From: a virus
Length of the DNA stretch: 48,536 nt
Direction: 5' to 3' (one strand)
IMG/VR virus record: IMGVR_UViG_3300033149_004736
Location: 1-48,536 of that record
Under the pieces are notes generated by a model. It saw only the letters and a program-made list of their open reading frames with translations, did not search any database and had not been told where the DNA came from. Shown here in pieces: positions 31,716 through 39,396 of this stretch. The position numbers were made by a program, and so were the translations under genes. The first letter of the stretch is position 1. Each line of letters begins with the position of its first letter.

Positions 31716-33755
31716 TCAGCCTCCCTCTGCCGCCGCTTTTGCAAGTTCCGCTTCCGTTCTGTCCGGGTCAATCCCCAATTCCGCCATGAGTTTTGATTTT
31801 TCCAGACGCTTTATTTCAAGTTCCTGCTGCGTCTTCTCCGTTTTCAGCTGTTCCTGTTTCAGCTTTTCTTCTTCCTGAGCCGTTTTCACACTGAGAAGCG
31901 GGTCTGTTGTTTCTGTTTCTTCTTCCGGTACCGGCATTGCCTGCCTGTCGGCAGATACGGCGGTTTTCAAAGCCTCTGCGACTTCCGGCGTTACCCCTTC
32001 CTCTTTTTCCGCCGCGAGTTGCTCCCGGATTTCCGGCAACAAAATATATTCGCATCTTTTTGCAATCTCATCCGCTTCGTGCCAATCCTGCATCTTAATC
32101 CATTTATCCCCGAAAACCCTGAATATGTCCGGCACATACTGGACAAGTTCCATCATGGCCTGATTAGCCTCTTGGCGCTGCGTTGTATATGTCGGCCCGG
32201 CCTCTATCGTAACATCGTATTTCCCAACTGAAAGATCGTAAACCGTTTCCTCCTTTCCGTCTTCAGTTTTTATTTTTTTCTTGCCGCCGCCTTTATTGCC
32301 TATACGGATTGTCTTGATTTTACCGTCAGTCCCTCGGATTCTCTCGATTCTTTCGGTATCATAGATTTTCGGTATCAAGTCCACCAGCACGCGGCCCAGG
32401 TGTTCAATCGACAATTTCAGGTTGTCTCCGAATACAAGAGTGCCGACATCGCTTTCCATTTTCCTTTCACGAATGGCCACGCCGCTTTTTTCATTCGATC
32501 TTGCTCCAAGCGCGGCGTCATAAGTCCGGGTGGCGGCTTTAATATGCTCTACATTTACCTGAATCCGGTTTTCAATCCCGGCCGCCACAACCGGCGGGGC
32601 TTCCCTTCTCGGCATTAAGGTCGGGGCTTCCGGGTCCGCTTTGAACTTCAGAACCGAGAAATTCCTGTCGTGAGCCTGATTCCAGTCATCTTCATAATCT
32701 CCTATCATTGCCTCGGTGGCCAGCCACGGCACTTTCGGCTGCAAGGCTATTTGCTCTGTCAGCATTGATTCCCAATAGTTCATCATCTGCTGCGGATCGC
32801 GGGCAAGCCTTATAAGCCCTCTCAGAACTTTTTTATCGCCTAGGTTGATTTCCTCGCCAAGCACAGGAATTATCGGAATATATTTGCCGGCCCAGTCCTT
32901 CGGGCCTTCGAGAATGTTCTTGCCGTCTATTTTGTAGTGAATGACTTTTTCCCCGGTTACTTTGCGAGTTTTAAGAATTTTTGCGTTTTTCGGCACTTTT
33001 TCTACCGTTTTTTTCCTGCCCTCCTCGGTTTCAATCAGGTAAAGCGTTTTAACTTTCGTTGAATCCGGCACTTTAAGCCAGTACTCGGCTATTCTTACCT
33101 TTTCATCTTCAAACCAGTAATCGTAGGTTTCATCGCCTTCCGCATCCTCCATGCTGACCGGCTGTTTCCCCGGATATTTCTGCTCGTATTCCTCCTTTGG
33201 AATCAGCTGAGTCAGAAATTTATACTTTGCGTCAGACTGGTCGGCCTCTTCTGATGACGGGTCTGTAACAACTGAAAACACATTAGAAATCCGTTTTATT
33301 TTTATATCCTGATCAAAGCTTTCATCATCCGCATATTCAGTAACTACCCGGAAAAACCCCCTGCCGCACCGGGCGGCGGATTCAAAAGCGGTATTATAGG
33401 CAATTTTAGCACGGCTGTTGTTCTCAATATGCTTTATTATATCCTGAATCGCCTCAGCCGTTTCGGGATCGCCTTTATCGTCAACCGGGCTTACGATAAT
33501 GCCGATCTGGCTCTGCCGAATATCCCCGATAACCTGGGCGACCTTCTCGTTCAGCCTGTCCAGCACAAGACAGGGCCGCCTGTCTCCCTCCCGGACGGCT
33601 TTTAAATCCTCAGGCCATTGATCGCCTTCGATGAATTTCAAATCCGTCAACGCCTCTTTGCGCTGTTCTTCATCAGCGCTCATGGCTGCCCTGAAACGCT
33701 TCCGGGCCAGTTCAAGTATGTTCCGTTCTTGCTCTTTTGTTAAACTTTTGGCCAA
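31716..33755 (-). CDS. portal protein, P22 gp1-like
   Basis: A 679-residue protein from a TTG start with GAGGTG upstream. Typical P22-type portal order: MAKSLTKEQERNILELARKR, ALTDLKFIEGDQWPEDLK, RPCLVLDRLNEKVAQVIGDI, RQSQIGIIVSPVDDKGDPET, AEAIQDIIKHIENNSRAKIA, FESAARCGRGFFRVVTEY. It forms the dodecameric ring through which terminase packs DNA. The C-terminal 90 residues are helical (KTAQEEEKLKQEQLKTEKTQ), as in the barrel of long portals. The sequence SADRQAMP is encoded by a degenerate relative of the palindromic 20-mer. Confidence 0.88.
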   Translation of the reverse strand: MAKSLTKEQERNILELARKRFRAAMSADEEQRKEALTDLKFIEGDQWPEDLKAVREGDRRPCLVLDRLNEKVAQVIGDIRQSQIGIIVSPVDDKGDPETAEAIQDIIKHIENNSRAKIAYNTAFESAARCGRGFFRVVTEYADDESFDQDIKIKRISNVFSVVTDPSSEEADQSDAKYKFLTQLIPKEEYEQKYPGKQPVSMEDAEGDETYDYWFEDEKVRIAEYWLKVPDSTKVKTLYLIETEEGRKKTVEKVPKNAKILKTRKVTGEKVIHYKIDGKNILEGPKDWAGKYIPIIPVLGEEINLGDKKVLRGLIRLARDPQQMMNYWESMLTEQIALQPKVPWLATEAMIGDYEDDWNQAHDRNFSVLKFKADPEAPTLMPRREAPPVVAAGIENRIQVNVEHIKAATRTYDAALGARSNEKSGVAIRERKMESDVGTLVFGDNLKLSIEHLGRVLVDLIPKIYDTERIERIRGTDGKIKTIRIGNKGGGKKKIKTEDGKEETVYDLSVGKYDVTIEAGPTYTTQRQEANQAMMELVQYVPDIFRVFGDKWIKMQDWHEADEIAKRCEYILLPEIREQLAAEKEEGVTPEVAEALKTAVSADRQAMPVPEEETETTDPLLSVKTAQEEEKLKQEQLKTEKTQQELEIKRLEKSKLMAELGIDPDRTEAELAKAAAEGG

Positions 33756-33763
33756 TCTTTATC

Positions 33764-35143
33764 TCACCTCGCTAACCAGCTTGTATGGGGATTGCTGTAA
33801 ATCCGCCTTTGCACGGCTTTTTTCTTTTCTCCGGGTTTTGAACCGGTTCTGAACGAGCACTGCCACCAGAGAGCAAGCGTCTGGAAGGCATCGGCCCCGT
33901 GAGAATGCTTGTCGTGTACCGGCCTCGTTGCATAAACGCCGTTGACATCATTATATTCCTTTCTGTACCGCCGCAAAGCCTCTATTCCCTCTGCGCACTC
34001 GACCTCGTCTATCCACACCCGGCCTATCATCTGGCGGCTGGCCTCGATGCCGTCCTCTTTCTTTTTCGGCCTGACCGTGGTCTCGCAATTAAGACCGAGT
34101 TCCCTCAAAAACTCCAGCCTCGATTTTCCCGTTTGCAGTTCCCGAACCCTTGCATCGTGAGGCAAAACATGCCTCCCGAAAGTAACCTGCCTGGAATCCC
34201 GCCACTCCTTCAGCCAGTTCACATAATGGGTAAAACCGTAACCGCTGTTGCTGTAATACCCCACCATCCGGGGCTCTTTGCCGACAAGCTGCATGAGCCA
34301 AATCGTCATACTGTCATCAATCCCCAAATCCCAGAAAGTGTCAACCGGCACGCCTGTCTCAAGCGGTATCCTGCATATCCTCCCCTGTTCATAAGCCGCC
34401 TCCATCTCCCTAGCAAAATAAGCTCCGGGCGCACTGGACTCAAAATCACAGTAAAACTCCTGTTTAATCAAATCATCGCTCATCCCCTCCGCTCTCTCCC
34501 GCTCAATATCCTCCCTGCTTATTGCGCCCGTGTCTTCAACCGTCAATAACTGGCAAAGATAACGCTCGTTGTTCCTGGCCATGTTGTACATATCGTAACC
34601 GTGATTGTGTCCTCGCGGAGTGTACAGAAATATCGCCCAACCCTTGTTCTCAACCAAAATCGGCTTCATAAACTCATACGCCCGGGGATCCTGCAATGCA
34701 TACTCGCTGAAAACACACCCGACCGGATTGGGGCCAACAAGCGTATCGTAATTGTCCGAACCGATTATCTGAAACAAAGAACCGTTAATCATCCTTATCT
34801 TCATCTCTGTGCTGTTTGTCGAAAGCCTCGCATCGTAAGGAATATGACTCATAAACGGATAACCGTCCCGATCCATCCCGTCCCACAAAATACGCCTACC
34901 CTGATTGTACTTCGGAAAAATGTAATAATACGCACCAACACGCCTGAACATCTCCTTCGCCATTAAATTAATCGCCGTCTTGTCCTTACCCGCACGCCTG
35001 TGCCACACAAATACACCCCGCAAATAACCCCGCTCTATCATGTTAAACGCCTGTACCTGATACGGCCTCGGAACGTAATTGTACGGCAAACGAAGAGTCC
35101 CACCCTCAACACCTACCCGATTCCCTGTAGCTAAATCCACCAT
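33764..35143 (-). CDS. terL: terminase large subunit
   Basis: The ATG at 35143 is preferred over an upstream GTG with no ribosome site; GGAGG lies 12 bases before it. The 459-residue protein has a Walker-A-like HRRAGKDKT (48-56), a Walker-B-like CVFSEYAL, motif III near WAIFLYTPRGHNHG, and a C-terminal nuclease domain with VDTFWDLGIDDSMTIWLMQL (first acidic ligand Asp), VLPHDARVRE, and HDKHSHGADAFQTLALW. This ATPase-nuclease motor packages DNA through the portal at 31716. Family assignment is firm. Confidence 0.9.
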   Translation of the reverse strand: MVDLATGNRVGVEGGTLRLPYNYVPRPYQVQAFNMIERGYLRGVFVWHRRAGKDKTAINLMAKEMFRRVGAYYYIFPKYNQGRRILWDGMDRDGYPFMSHIPYDARLSTNSTEMKIRMINGSLFQIIGSDNYDTLVGPNPVGCVFSEYALQDPRAYEFMKPILVENKGWAIFLYTPRGHNHGYDMYNMARNNERYLCQLLTVEDTGAISREDIERERAEGMSDDLIKQEFYCDFESSAPGAYFAREMEAAYEQGRICRIPLETGVPVDTFWDLGIDDSMTIWLMQLVGKEPRMVGYYSNSGYGFTHYVNWLKEWRDSRQVTFGRHVLPHDARVRELQTGKSRLEFLRELGLNCETTVRPKKKEDGIEASRQMIGRVWIDEVECAEGIEALRRYRKEYNDVNGVYATRPVHDKHSHGADAFQTLALWWQCSFRTGSKPGEKKKAVQRRIYSNPHTSWLAR

Positions 35144-35203
35144 CTTATCCCCAAAACCTCCAAAAAACTTGAAAATTAACTGCACAAAAAATATGCGACC
35201 CCA

Positions 35204-35395
35204 CTATTCAAAGAAACACCGTCTTTGCGGGAAGCATACCCCCCCCTGTCTGCTGACAGGCAGGCCCGGTTGGCCTGACAATCCGGCCACGATCCTGCGG
35301 TCTGACTCCACACTTTGGACAGCCAGCATGAACTGCGCTGCTGTCTTTGCCTTCAAAAAGGGCAAGAAAAGGGCAAAAATTGTGATTCCAGTCAT
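35204..35395 (-). CDS. doubtful small ORF carrying the palindromic repeat
   Basis: The 337-bp space between terL and terS holds no clear gene. One 63-codon frame has an acceptable ribosome site (GAGGG eight bases before the ATG) and begins MTGITIFALFLPFLKAK, partly hydrophobic. It contains LPVSRQ, encoded by the fourth copy of the 20-mer in the same phase as in the giant protein. An overlapping frame (35208-35423) contains GCPKCGVRPQDRG, so either or neither may be real. The region also holds a third TTGCCC repeat pair. Confidence 0.3.
   Translation of the reverse strand: MTGITIFALFLPFLKAKTAAQFMLAVQSVESDRRIVAGLSGQPGLPVSRQGGVCFPQRRCFFE
35245..35264. repeat. palindromic 20-mer, copy 4
   Basis: CCTGTCTGCTGACAGGCAGG, one base different from the other copies; here the hairpin arms match differently (CTG / CAG around the centre). 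It lies between terL and terS and would read LPVSRQ. Confidence 0.8.
35360..35376 (-). repeat. TTGCCC pair, third copy
   Basis: GGGCAA at 35360-35365 and 35371-35376, spaced 11 bp, the same spacing as the two pairs flanking the attachment site but in the opposite orientation. Its surroundings (TTTTTGCCCTTTTCTTGCCC on the minus strand) are also alike. Confidence 0.6.
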
Positions 35396-35481
35396 TTATC
35401 AACCCTCTATCTCGTTCTAACAATTACAGTTACAGGAAAGGTGCACTTGCTACATAAGCAGACGCTGCTGCCCATCAGGCA

Positions 35482-35967
35482 CTATTTCGCCCTAATCTCT
35501 TTCCTCGACACCTTCTCGGGCTGACCATTTTTGTCAAAGCTGTCAACTATCTCAAGCTTAAGGCTATGCTTTCCCTTAATCTCGTGGCTATCCTGGTAAC
35601 CAAATGCATTTTTCAAGTAAAAAATAGCTCCAGCGACCTGCTGACTGCCAAATAGCCGCTTTATAGCATATTCCTCGCAACGGCTTTTCGCTTTTTTTAT
35701 CGCTGAACCAAAACCATTTTTAGCCTCATAATCCGAAAGAGTTTTCTTCGTGGTATCCAAAGCCAAAGCAAGACCGGTGATTGTATAAGGCTGCTTTTCT
35801 TTATCACATTGCTTAAAGTAAGCATCTATTTTCTGTTGCAGCTCTTCAACTGTTTTAAATTTTACAGGGCCGGAGCCTTTAGGTCTTCCGCCTTTATTTT
35901 TTACTACTGGTTTCACTACTGGTTTATACACTAGTTCAGACTTATTATTTTTAACTGATCGAGACAT
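35482..35967 (-). CDS. terS: terminase small subunit
   Basis: A 161-residue protein: basic N-terminus with NKGGRPKGSGPVKFKT, then EELQQKIDAYFKQCDKEKQP, YTITGLALALDTTKKTLSDY, KKAKSRCEEYAIKRLFGSQQ, VAGAIFYLKNAFGYQDSHEI. The GRPxG hook, the ITGLALxL..T..TLxxY helix-turn-helix and the FxLKNxFGYxD segment are typical of P22 gp3-like/GP3-package small terminases, which recognise the packaging start and regulate the large subunit. It stands upstream of terL and just downstream of an AT-rich repeat region that may contain the packaging site. Confidence 0.85.
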   Translation of the reverse strand: MSRSVKNNKSELVYKPVVKPVVKNKGGRPKGSGPVKFKTVEELQQKIDAYFKQCDKEKQPYTITGLALALDTTKKTLSDYEAKNGFGSAIKKAKSRCEEYAIKRLFGSQQVAGAIFYLKNAFGYQDSHEIKGKHSLKLEIVDSFDKNGQPEKVSRKEIRAK

Positions 35968-36246
35968 TTATTATCACCTTCTTTTTTAATATTCCCTCTA
36001 ATATTCTCTCTAATACTCTTTTTACTACTCTTATACTCTTACTATTACTATCTACTTAACTACCTAAGAGCTTTTAGAATACTAAGAACTACTACAGTCA
36101 TTCTCTAGATACTTAGAACTATTTAAATACTATATGCTAGCTAAGAGTATATTAAATACCTAGTATTTAAATACTAGCTAATAGGTATTCTCTTGGTTTT
36201 GTCTTTAGTTTTTGTTAATAGTATCTTGGTTATTTTGATTATCTAA
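35968..36246. other. AT-rich repeat region with nested dyad (candidate pac/origin)
   Basis: No gene. Very AT-rich with runs based on CTAATA/CTACT. Near 35990-36055 the plus strand shows repeated CCTCTAATATT, CTCTCTAATACT, CTTTTTACTACT, CTTATACT, CTTACTA. At 36155-36189 there is a nested dyad: outer AATACCTA ... TAGGTATT around the perfect palindrome TAGTATTTAAATACTA (36161-36176). ATTTAAATACTA recurs at about 36121 and 36165, each followed by CTAGCTAA or AGCTAATA. Location directly before terS suggests a packaging or replication signal (inference). Confidence 0.5.
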
Positions 36247-36414
36247 TTATCTCAGGTATTTTCTCTTGACTGATTTTATTTTTATTTTTCTGAGTTTAGC
36301 TTGTTTGGTTTTCCATTCTTTTAGGTGGTATCCCAAATAGCTAAATTTCAGATCTCCAATGGCTATTGTATTTAGTTCTCTGCACAGGTATTCCAGGAAT
36401 CTTAGGAGTTTCAT
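36247..36414 (-). CDS. possible small basic protein
   Basis: A 55-codon frame, MKLLRFLEYLCRELNTIAIG, DLKFSYLGYHLKEWKTKQAK, and a very basic tail LRKIKIKSVKRKYLR. The only ribosome site is a weak GAAAGATGA. Composition is sensible for a small nucleic-acid-binding protein, but the surrounding AT-rich sequence makes chance frames with Lys/Ile common. Transcription would continue toward terS. Confidence 0.35.
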   Translation of the reverse strand: MKLLRFLEYLCRELNTIAIGDLKFSYLGYHLKEWKTKQAKLRKIKIKSVKRKYLR

Positions 36415-36445
36415 TCATCTTTCGCCCCGCTTGTGGTTTTGCCTC

Positions 36446-36474
36446 TTGACACGCCATCGTAAAGATGTTAAATT
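36446..36474 (+). promoter_or_regulatory. sigma70-type promoter of the plus-strand cassette
   Basis: TTGACA (36446-36451), 17-bp spacer, TAAATT (36469-36474). This is near consensus and 46 bp upstream of the ATG at 36521. It is the best promoter match in the window and drives the only plus-strand gene group inside the late region. Confidence 0.7.
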
Positions 36475-36520
36475 TATGTTAGGTGTTTGATTTTTTATTT
36501 TTCTTAAAAAGGAGATGTTT

Positions 36521-36700
36521 ATGCCAAAACTTAATCGCACCAAAATCACAGTTTCGCTCAGCGTCCGCGCTCTCAAGTTGCTTGATGCTGAGTGCCGGCG
36601 TCGTGGCTGGCAACGGCCACAGACGCTGGATGAGATTATTCTTTCTTATTTCAAACAACAAACCTCTCAAGGAGGAAAAAATGATCGGATACGCTACTAG
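36521..36700 (+). CDS. ribbon-helix-helix DNA-binding protein (moron gene 1)
   Basis: A 59-residue protein from the ATG at 36521 (AAGGAGATG upstream): MPKLNRTKITVSLSVRALKL, LDAECRRRGWQRPQTLDEII, LSYFKQQTS. The beta strand KITVSLS followed by helix RALKLLDAECRRRG and helix TLDEIILSYF matches ribbon-helix-helix repressors. It overlaps the next gene by 20 bp. It probably represses its own promoter at 36446 (inference). Confidence 0.65.
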   Translation: MPKLNRTKITVSLSVRALKLLDAECRRRGWQRPQTLDEIILSYFKQQTSQGGKNDRIRY

Positions 36701-37076
36701 AAAAGAGGCGGAATCCTCAAGGCAAAGCCAAGAGAACATTCTCTCATTCAATTGTAAAAGTTGCGGTGCGGAAATTTACTATTCCGCGCCGGAGGACACC
36801 TATAATCATTGGGTAGAGTGTCCCTGGTGTAGAAAAATAAGCTTTATCCGGTATCCAGATGATGCGCTCTGGCCGGATAAACAAATTAATATCCACAACC
36901 TGACCCAAGCCGCTTGCGAACAAAGCAACTGGCACTTTGGGACGGCGATTCGCATTTTAATGGAATCGGCCAATCTGGCTTATCGGGATGCTGAACGCCA
37001 TATATCAAAAGCGTTTCGGGGTCAGGCACAAACTGTTGATGAAGATATCGATCCTGAAATTAACCCGATGAGCTAA
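36681..37076 (+). CDS. zinc-ribbon protein of unknown function (moron gene 2)
   Basis: A 131-residue protein from the ATG at 36681, which has GGAGGAAAAA directly upstream. Residues 23-57 form a zinc ribbon: FNCKSCGAEIYYSAPED and WVECPWCRKISFI (CxxC ... CxxC). The second half is helical, with QSNWHFGTAIRILMESANLA and YRDAERHISKAFRG. The combination zinc ribbon plus helical domain is not one I can name. As part of an independently transcribed cassette it is a candidate for a prophage-expressed function such as defence or superinfection exclusion. Confidence 0.65.
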   Translation: MIGYATRKEAESSRQSQENILSFNCKSCGAEIYYSAPEDTYNHWVECPWCRKISFIRYPDDALWPDKQINIHNLTQAACEQSNWHFGTAIRILMESANLAYRDAERHISKAFRGQAQTVDEDIDPEINPMS

Positions 37077-37123
37077 TTTTCAAACATCAACGCTGGCTTT
37101 GCCAGCCTTACTAGGAGGAAAAA

Positions 37124-37294
37124 ATGAATGACATTGATTTATTTGGCTGGTGTATCCAGCATAATATCATATTAAAGACAAGATTTTTCCGTATAGTTTT
37201 TCTCAAAACGACACCATTGTGGAAATGGCATTTCCTGTTCATTGTCCACAAGCCTAAACATATTGTTCTTGTCAAAGAATGGCCGAAACGCTAA
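37124..37294 (+). CDS. small hypothetical protein (moron gene 3)
   Basis: A 56-residue frame with CTAGGAGGAAAAAATG as an excellent ribosome site: MNDIDLFGWCIQHNIILKTR, FFRIVFLKTTPLWKWHFLFI, VHKPKHIVLVKEWPKR. It is aromatic and hydrophobic with basic ends and may associate with the membrane. The ribosome site closely resembles that of the gene at 36681. The terminator at 37316 follows 21 bp after its stop, which closes the cassette. Confidence 0.55.
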   Translation: MNDIDLFGWCIQHNIILKTRFFRIVFLKTTPLWKWHFLFIVHKPKHIVLVKEWPKR

Positions 37295-37315
37295 TACCGA
37301 CTGTTTCTGCCTTTC

Positions 37316-37345
37316 AGCCCCGGCCTGGAAACCGGGGCTTTTTTT
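37316..37345 (+). terminator. Rho-independent terminator of the plus-strand cassette
   Basis: AGCCCCGG (37316-37323), loop, CCGGGGCT (37332-37339) followed by T7. A perfect 8-bp stem. It also overlaps the last codons of the convergent minus-strand gene ending at 37344. Confidence 0.85.
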
Positions 37346-37724
37346 ATTTTCTAGCCAGTATTCTTTTAATCAATTCGTCTATCTTTTCCTCTTGGTTTTC
37401 CCTCAGCATTTGTATAATCAGCTCTGGATTATCACGAATAAAAGCGTAGCAAGCAAAACTCAATCTGCCGTTAAAATTTTCTTCCTCTTCATACGATTTG
37501 ATTTGCCAAAGAATGTTGTGGAAACACTCATGCAGTATTGATTCACCGTAAGTTTTAGAACCGCTCAGAACAGAAATTCTCTGCGTTTTCGCTGTGTGAG
37601 TGGCGGCGTATTTTGCCACCATCTCATCGTCTTCCTGAACAAATCTTAAATCGTAGAGAAAACCGCCGAGCTTGATTTGTTCTATCTCATTAAATACGCC
37701 CTTATCTTTACTGTTTTTACTCAT
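37344..37724 (-). CDS. HExxH metallopeptidase-like protein
   Basis: From the ATG at 37724 (AGAGGTGG upstream) the protein has 126 residues. Residues about 62-70 read ESILHECFHNIL, an HExxH zinc-peptidase motif in an amphipathic helix, and EEEENFNGRLSFACYAFIRD about 15 residues later could supply a third acidic ligand. The first part, IKLGGFLYDLRFVQEDDE, is beta-rich. Small phage zincins of this type are known near lysis or regulatory genes. It is not clearly an ImmA-type protease, and the target is unknown. Confidence 0.6.
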   Translation of the reverse strand: MSKNSKDKGVFNEIEQIKLGGFLYDLRFVQEDDEMVAKYAATHTAKTQRISVLSGSKTYGESILHECFHNILWQIKSYEEEENFNGRLSFACYAFIRDNPELIIQMLRENQEEKIDELIKRILARK

Positions 37725-37757
37725 CACCACCTCTTTGCTAAATAAACAAGTATTCTC

Positions 37758-37946
37758 TTAGACGTTTGCTTCCCTGAACGGCCAAACTTTTGTTACATTT
37801 ACCTTGCCGCAGAAAGGGCATTTCAAACAAAACGGCAACAAATCTCCATGCTCCAGAATGCGAAATAAAACCTCGCCGCAATATCTGCACCGGAAATAGA
37901 GATAATGCCGACAATCAACCTTCAGTCCCGCTCTTAAAAAAATCAT
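37758..37946 (-). CDS. small zinc-ribbon protein
   Basis: A 62-residue protein with one zinc ribbon: YFRCRYCGEVLFRI and CLKCPFCGKVNVTK (CxxC pairs; a preceding Cys-x-x-Cys overlap is possible). The ATG overlaps the stop of the gene at 37943 by four bases (ATGA), so translation is coupled. The fold resembles Com-type phage zinc-ribbon proteins, but no function can be assigned. Confidence 0.55.
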   Translation of the reverse strand: MIFLRAGLKVDCRHYLYFRCRYCGEVLFRILEHGDLLPFCLKCPFCGKVNVTKVWPFREANV

Positions 37947-38242
37947 TCAGCATCACGCTTCTTTGTAACGCTTCTTTGCAAACCGGACTGGAGGCGTTTG
38001 CCGCATTTGCCGCAGAATTTAGCATCGGGCAGCCAAGCCGAGCCGCAGTTTGAACAGAAAATAACAGCCTGCTTTTGCGGTTTTACAAGCTTTTCAACAT
38101 CTTCCGCAGTCTCTTTTATTTCTGCCGCTTTCTCCAGATAGCGCCTGGCTTTTTTCGTTCTGTTCGGGATTACCCCTGTGGCTATAAATCCGATACCGAG
38201 CAGGAAATCTGCTATTTTGCTCCACCTGCTCACCCTACTCAC
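37943..38242 (-). CDS. membrane-associated zinc-ribbon protein
   Basis: A 99-residue protein with GTG start overlapping the previous gene by eight bases. An N-terminal hydrophobic segment (about 10-27, IADFLLGIGFIATGVIP) is followed by a charged helix (RRYLEKAAEIKETAEDVEKL) and a C-terminal double CxxC zinc ribbon: FCSNCGSAWLPDAKFCGKCG. This membrane-helix-ribbon layout resembles zinc-ribbon proteins of bacterial membranes. Position directly after the holin candidate suggests a lysis-module accessory role (inference). Confidence 0.6.
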   Translation of the reverse strand: MSRVSRWSKIADFLLGIGFIATGVIPNRTKKARRYLEKAAEIKETAEDVEKLVKPQKQAVIFCSNCGSAWLPDAKFCGKCGKRLQSGLQRSVTKKRDAE

Positions 38243-38534
38243 CTAAAATCGCTTTCCGCTGATGTTCGGGTGCATACTTGCGAATGAATGCCGCACCTTT
38301 GTTCGGCCAGGGGCCGGTTGCGATTGCCACTATCCGCCAGCCGAGCCGTGCCATTCCTTCATCCGAAAGCGTCCCGTCCTTTATGTCGGCCCAGACCTCG
38401 GATATGGCCACACCGATCCTGCCGAGCTTGCCGCAGATTGCAACAATCAAATAGCCAGCTACGGTAACAACTGCGGAACCAACCGCCGGGTTATCTGTTA
38501 TTAACGCCCATATTTCGCCTAAAATTTCCTGCAT
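38235..38534 (-). CDS. putative holin
   Basis: A 99-residue protein with GAGGAGG ribosome site. A hydrophobic segment at residues about 16-36 (PAVGSAVVTVAGYLIVAICG) can span the membrane; a second, weaker one lies around WRIVAIATGPWP. The C-terminus is basic (YAPEHQRKAILGE). Small size, membrane segment and location immediately downstream of the endolysin gene fit a holin, although phage holin families are too diverse for a firm call. Confidence 0.5.
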   Translation of the reverse strand: MQEILGEIWALITDNPAVGSAVVTVAGYLIVAICGKLGRIGVAISEVWADIKDGTLSDEGMARLGWRIVAIATGPWPNKGAAFIRKYAPEHQRKAILGE

Positions 38535-38552
38535 TGACGCCTCCTCAGGTTA

Positions 38553-39038
38553 TTATTCAGGTGAAGTTTTGCTCTGGAAAAGCAACTCGCCGGCCGTTAA
38601 AGCCCTTGCATTTATCAGTTCGAAATGCGGGAGATCATCCCACGTTTCGTTATGCGGGTTTGTATCCCTGTTCCAGTCTCCGCCCCAGCGAATCTTTATT
38701 CCCTCGTTATAAGCAATAGCCAGAATAATACCGGCCAGAAAATAGAATCTCACTTCTCCTTCTCTGCTGTAACAACTGATTTTTTTGCCACGATTGTCTG
38801 GCAGATTTTTGGGATAGGGTTGAAGATCCATCGCTTCGGACGGATACTTGTTGTGTTTGCTGTCGGGCCATTTAAGCTTGCTCAGACCGGCTTCAAAAAA
38901 TCCGTTCTGCTTTTCTTTGTCCCGGTGGCCCTCAAGCACGGAAAAATCAAACAGTTTAATGGCTTTCCGTGCAATCCTCTGTAAATCCGGGTGGCATGTT
39001 GACAGGTTTGACTCTGATACTTTGCTGAATCCGGGCAT
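38553..39038 (-). CDS. endolysin, M15-family peptidase
   Basis: The ATG at 39038 follows GGGGGAAAA and gives 161 residues. The family signature is clear: LFDFSVLEGHRDKEKQNGFF (the S-V-L-E-G-x-R-x-x-x-x-Q element), SKHNKYPSEAMDLQPYP (S-x-H-x-x-x-x-A-x-D, with metal-ligand His and Asp), and near the end IRWGGDWNRDTNPHNETWDD followed by LPHFEL (final H-x-E/L ligand region). Such phage enzymes cleave the L-Ala-D-Glu link in peptidoglycan stem peptides to lyse the cell. No signal peptide, so a holin is required. Confidence 0.85.
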   Translation of the reverse strand: MPGFSKVSESNLSTCHPDLQRIARKAIKLFDFSVLEGHRDKEKQNGFFEAGLSKLKWPDSKHNKYPSEAMDLQPYPKNLPDNRGKKISCYSREGEVRFYFLAGIILAIAYNEGIKIRWGGDWNRDTNPHNETWDDLPHFELINARALTAGELLFQSKTSPE

Positions 39039-39064
39039 AGATTTTTCCCCCTGCATTCACCTAA

Positions 39065-39093
39065 GCCTTAATAAGCTTGTAGCATCTTGTCAA
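39065..39093 (-). promoter_or_regulatory. possible promoter of the lysis/late genes
   Basis: On the minus strand TTGACA (39088-39093) with a 17-bp spacer to TAAGGC (39065-39070). The -35 box is perfect, the -10 poor. It is 27 bp upstream of the endolysin ATG. Confidence 0.35.
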
Positions 39094-39205
39094 TATGCCA
39101 TGCAGATTTTGTACTACATTTGAATTTTGAGTTCAAAAGGGGAGAGAAAAACGATTTGATGGGAGTTTTTGGAGAACAATGCGGCTTGTGAAAGATGAAT
39201 TTTTG

Positions 39206-39379
39206 CTATTTTCCTTCCTTTTTCAGCAGACGGCCATATTTTTCCCATATCAGCTCGCCTACTATCTGGCTCATAGGCCTGCTTTCATGTTCCATAGCTG
39301 CCTCAAGTGCCGCTTTTTCCCGGGAAGACAATGTTAAATTAATCCGCTCTGTCCTGCCGATCCTTTTTGCTGATGACAT
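39206..39379 (-). CDS. ribbon-helix-helix protein
   Basis: A 57-residue frame from the ATG at 39379 (AAAGGAG upstream): MSSAKRIGRTERINLTLSSR, EKAALEAAMEHESRPMSQIV, GELIWEKYGRLLKKEGK. The strand ERINLTLS, helix REKAALEAAMEHE and helix MSQIVGELIWEKY are a standard ribbon-helix-helix. It is 167 bp upstream of the endolysin gene, so it may control late or lysis genes or pair with a partner at 39397 (inference). Confidence 0.6.
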   Translation of the reverse strand: MSSAKRIGRTERINLTLSSREKAALEAAMEHESRPMSQIVGELIWEKYGRLLKKEGK

Positions 39380-39396
39380 CAAAACTCCTTTGCTTG

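Noticed and set aside
35968-36246. CRISPR-like array before terS
   Set aside because: Repeats are short, degenerate and AT-rich without constant repeats and unique spacers.
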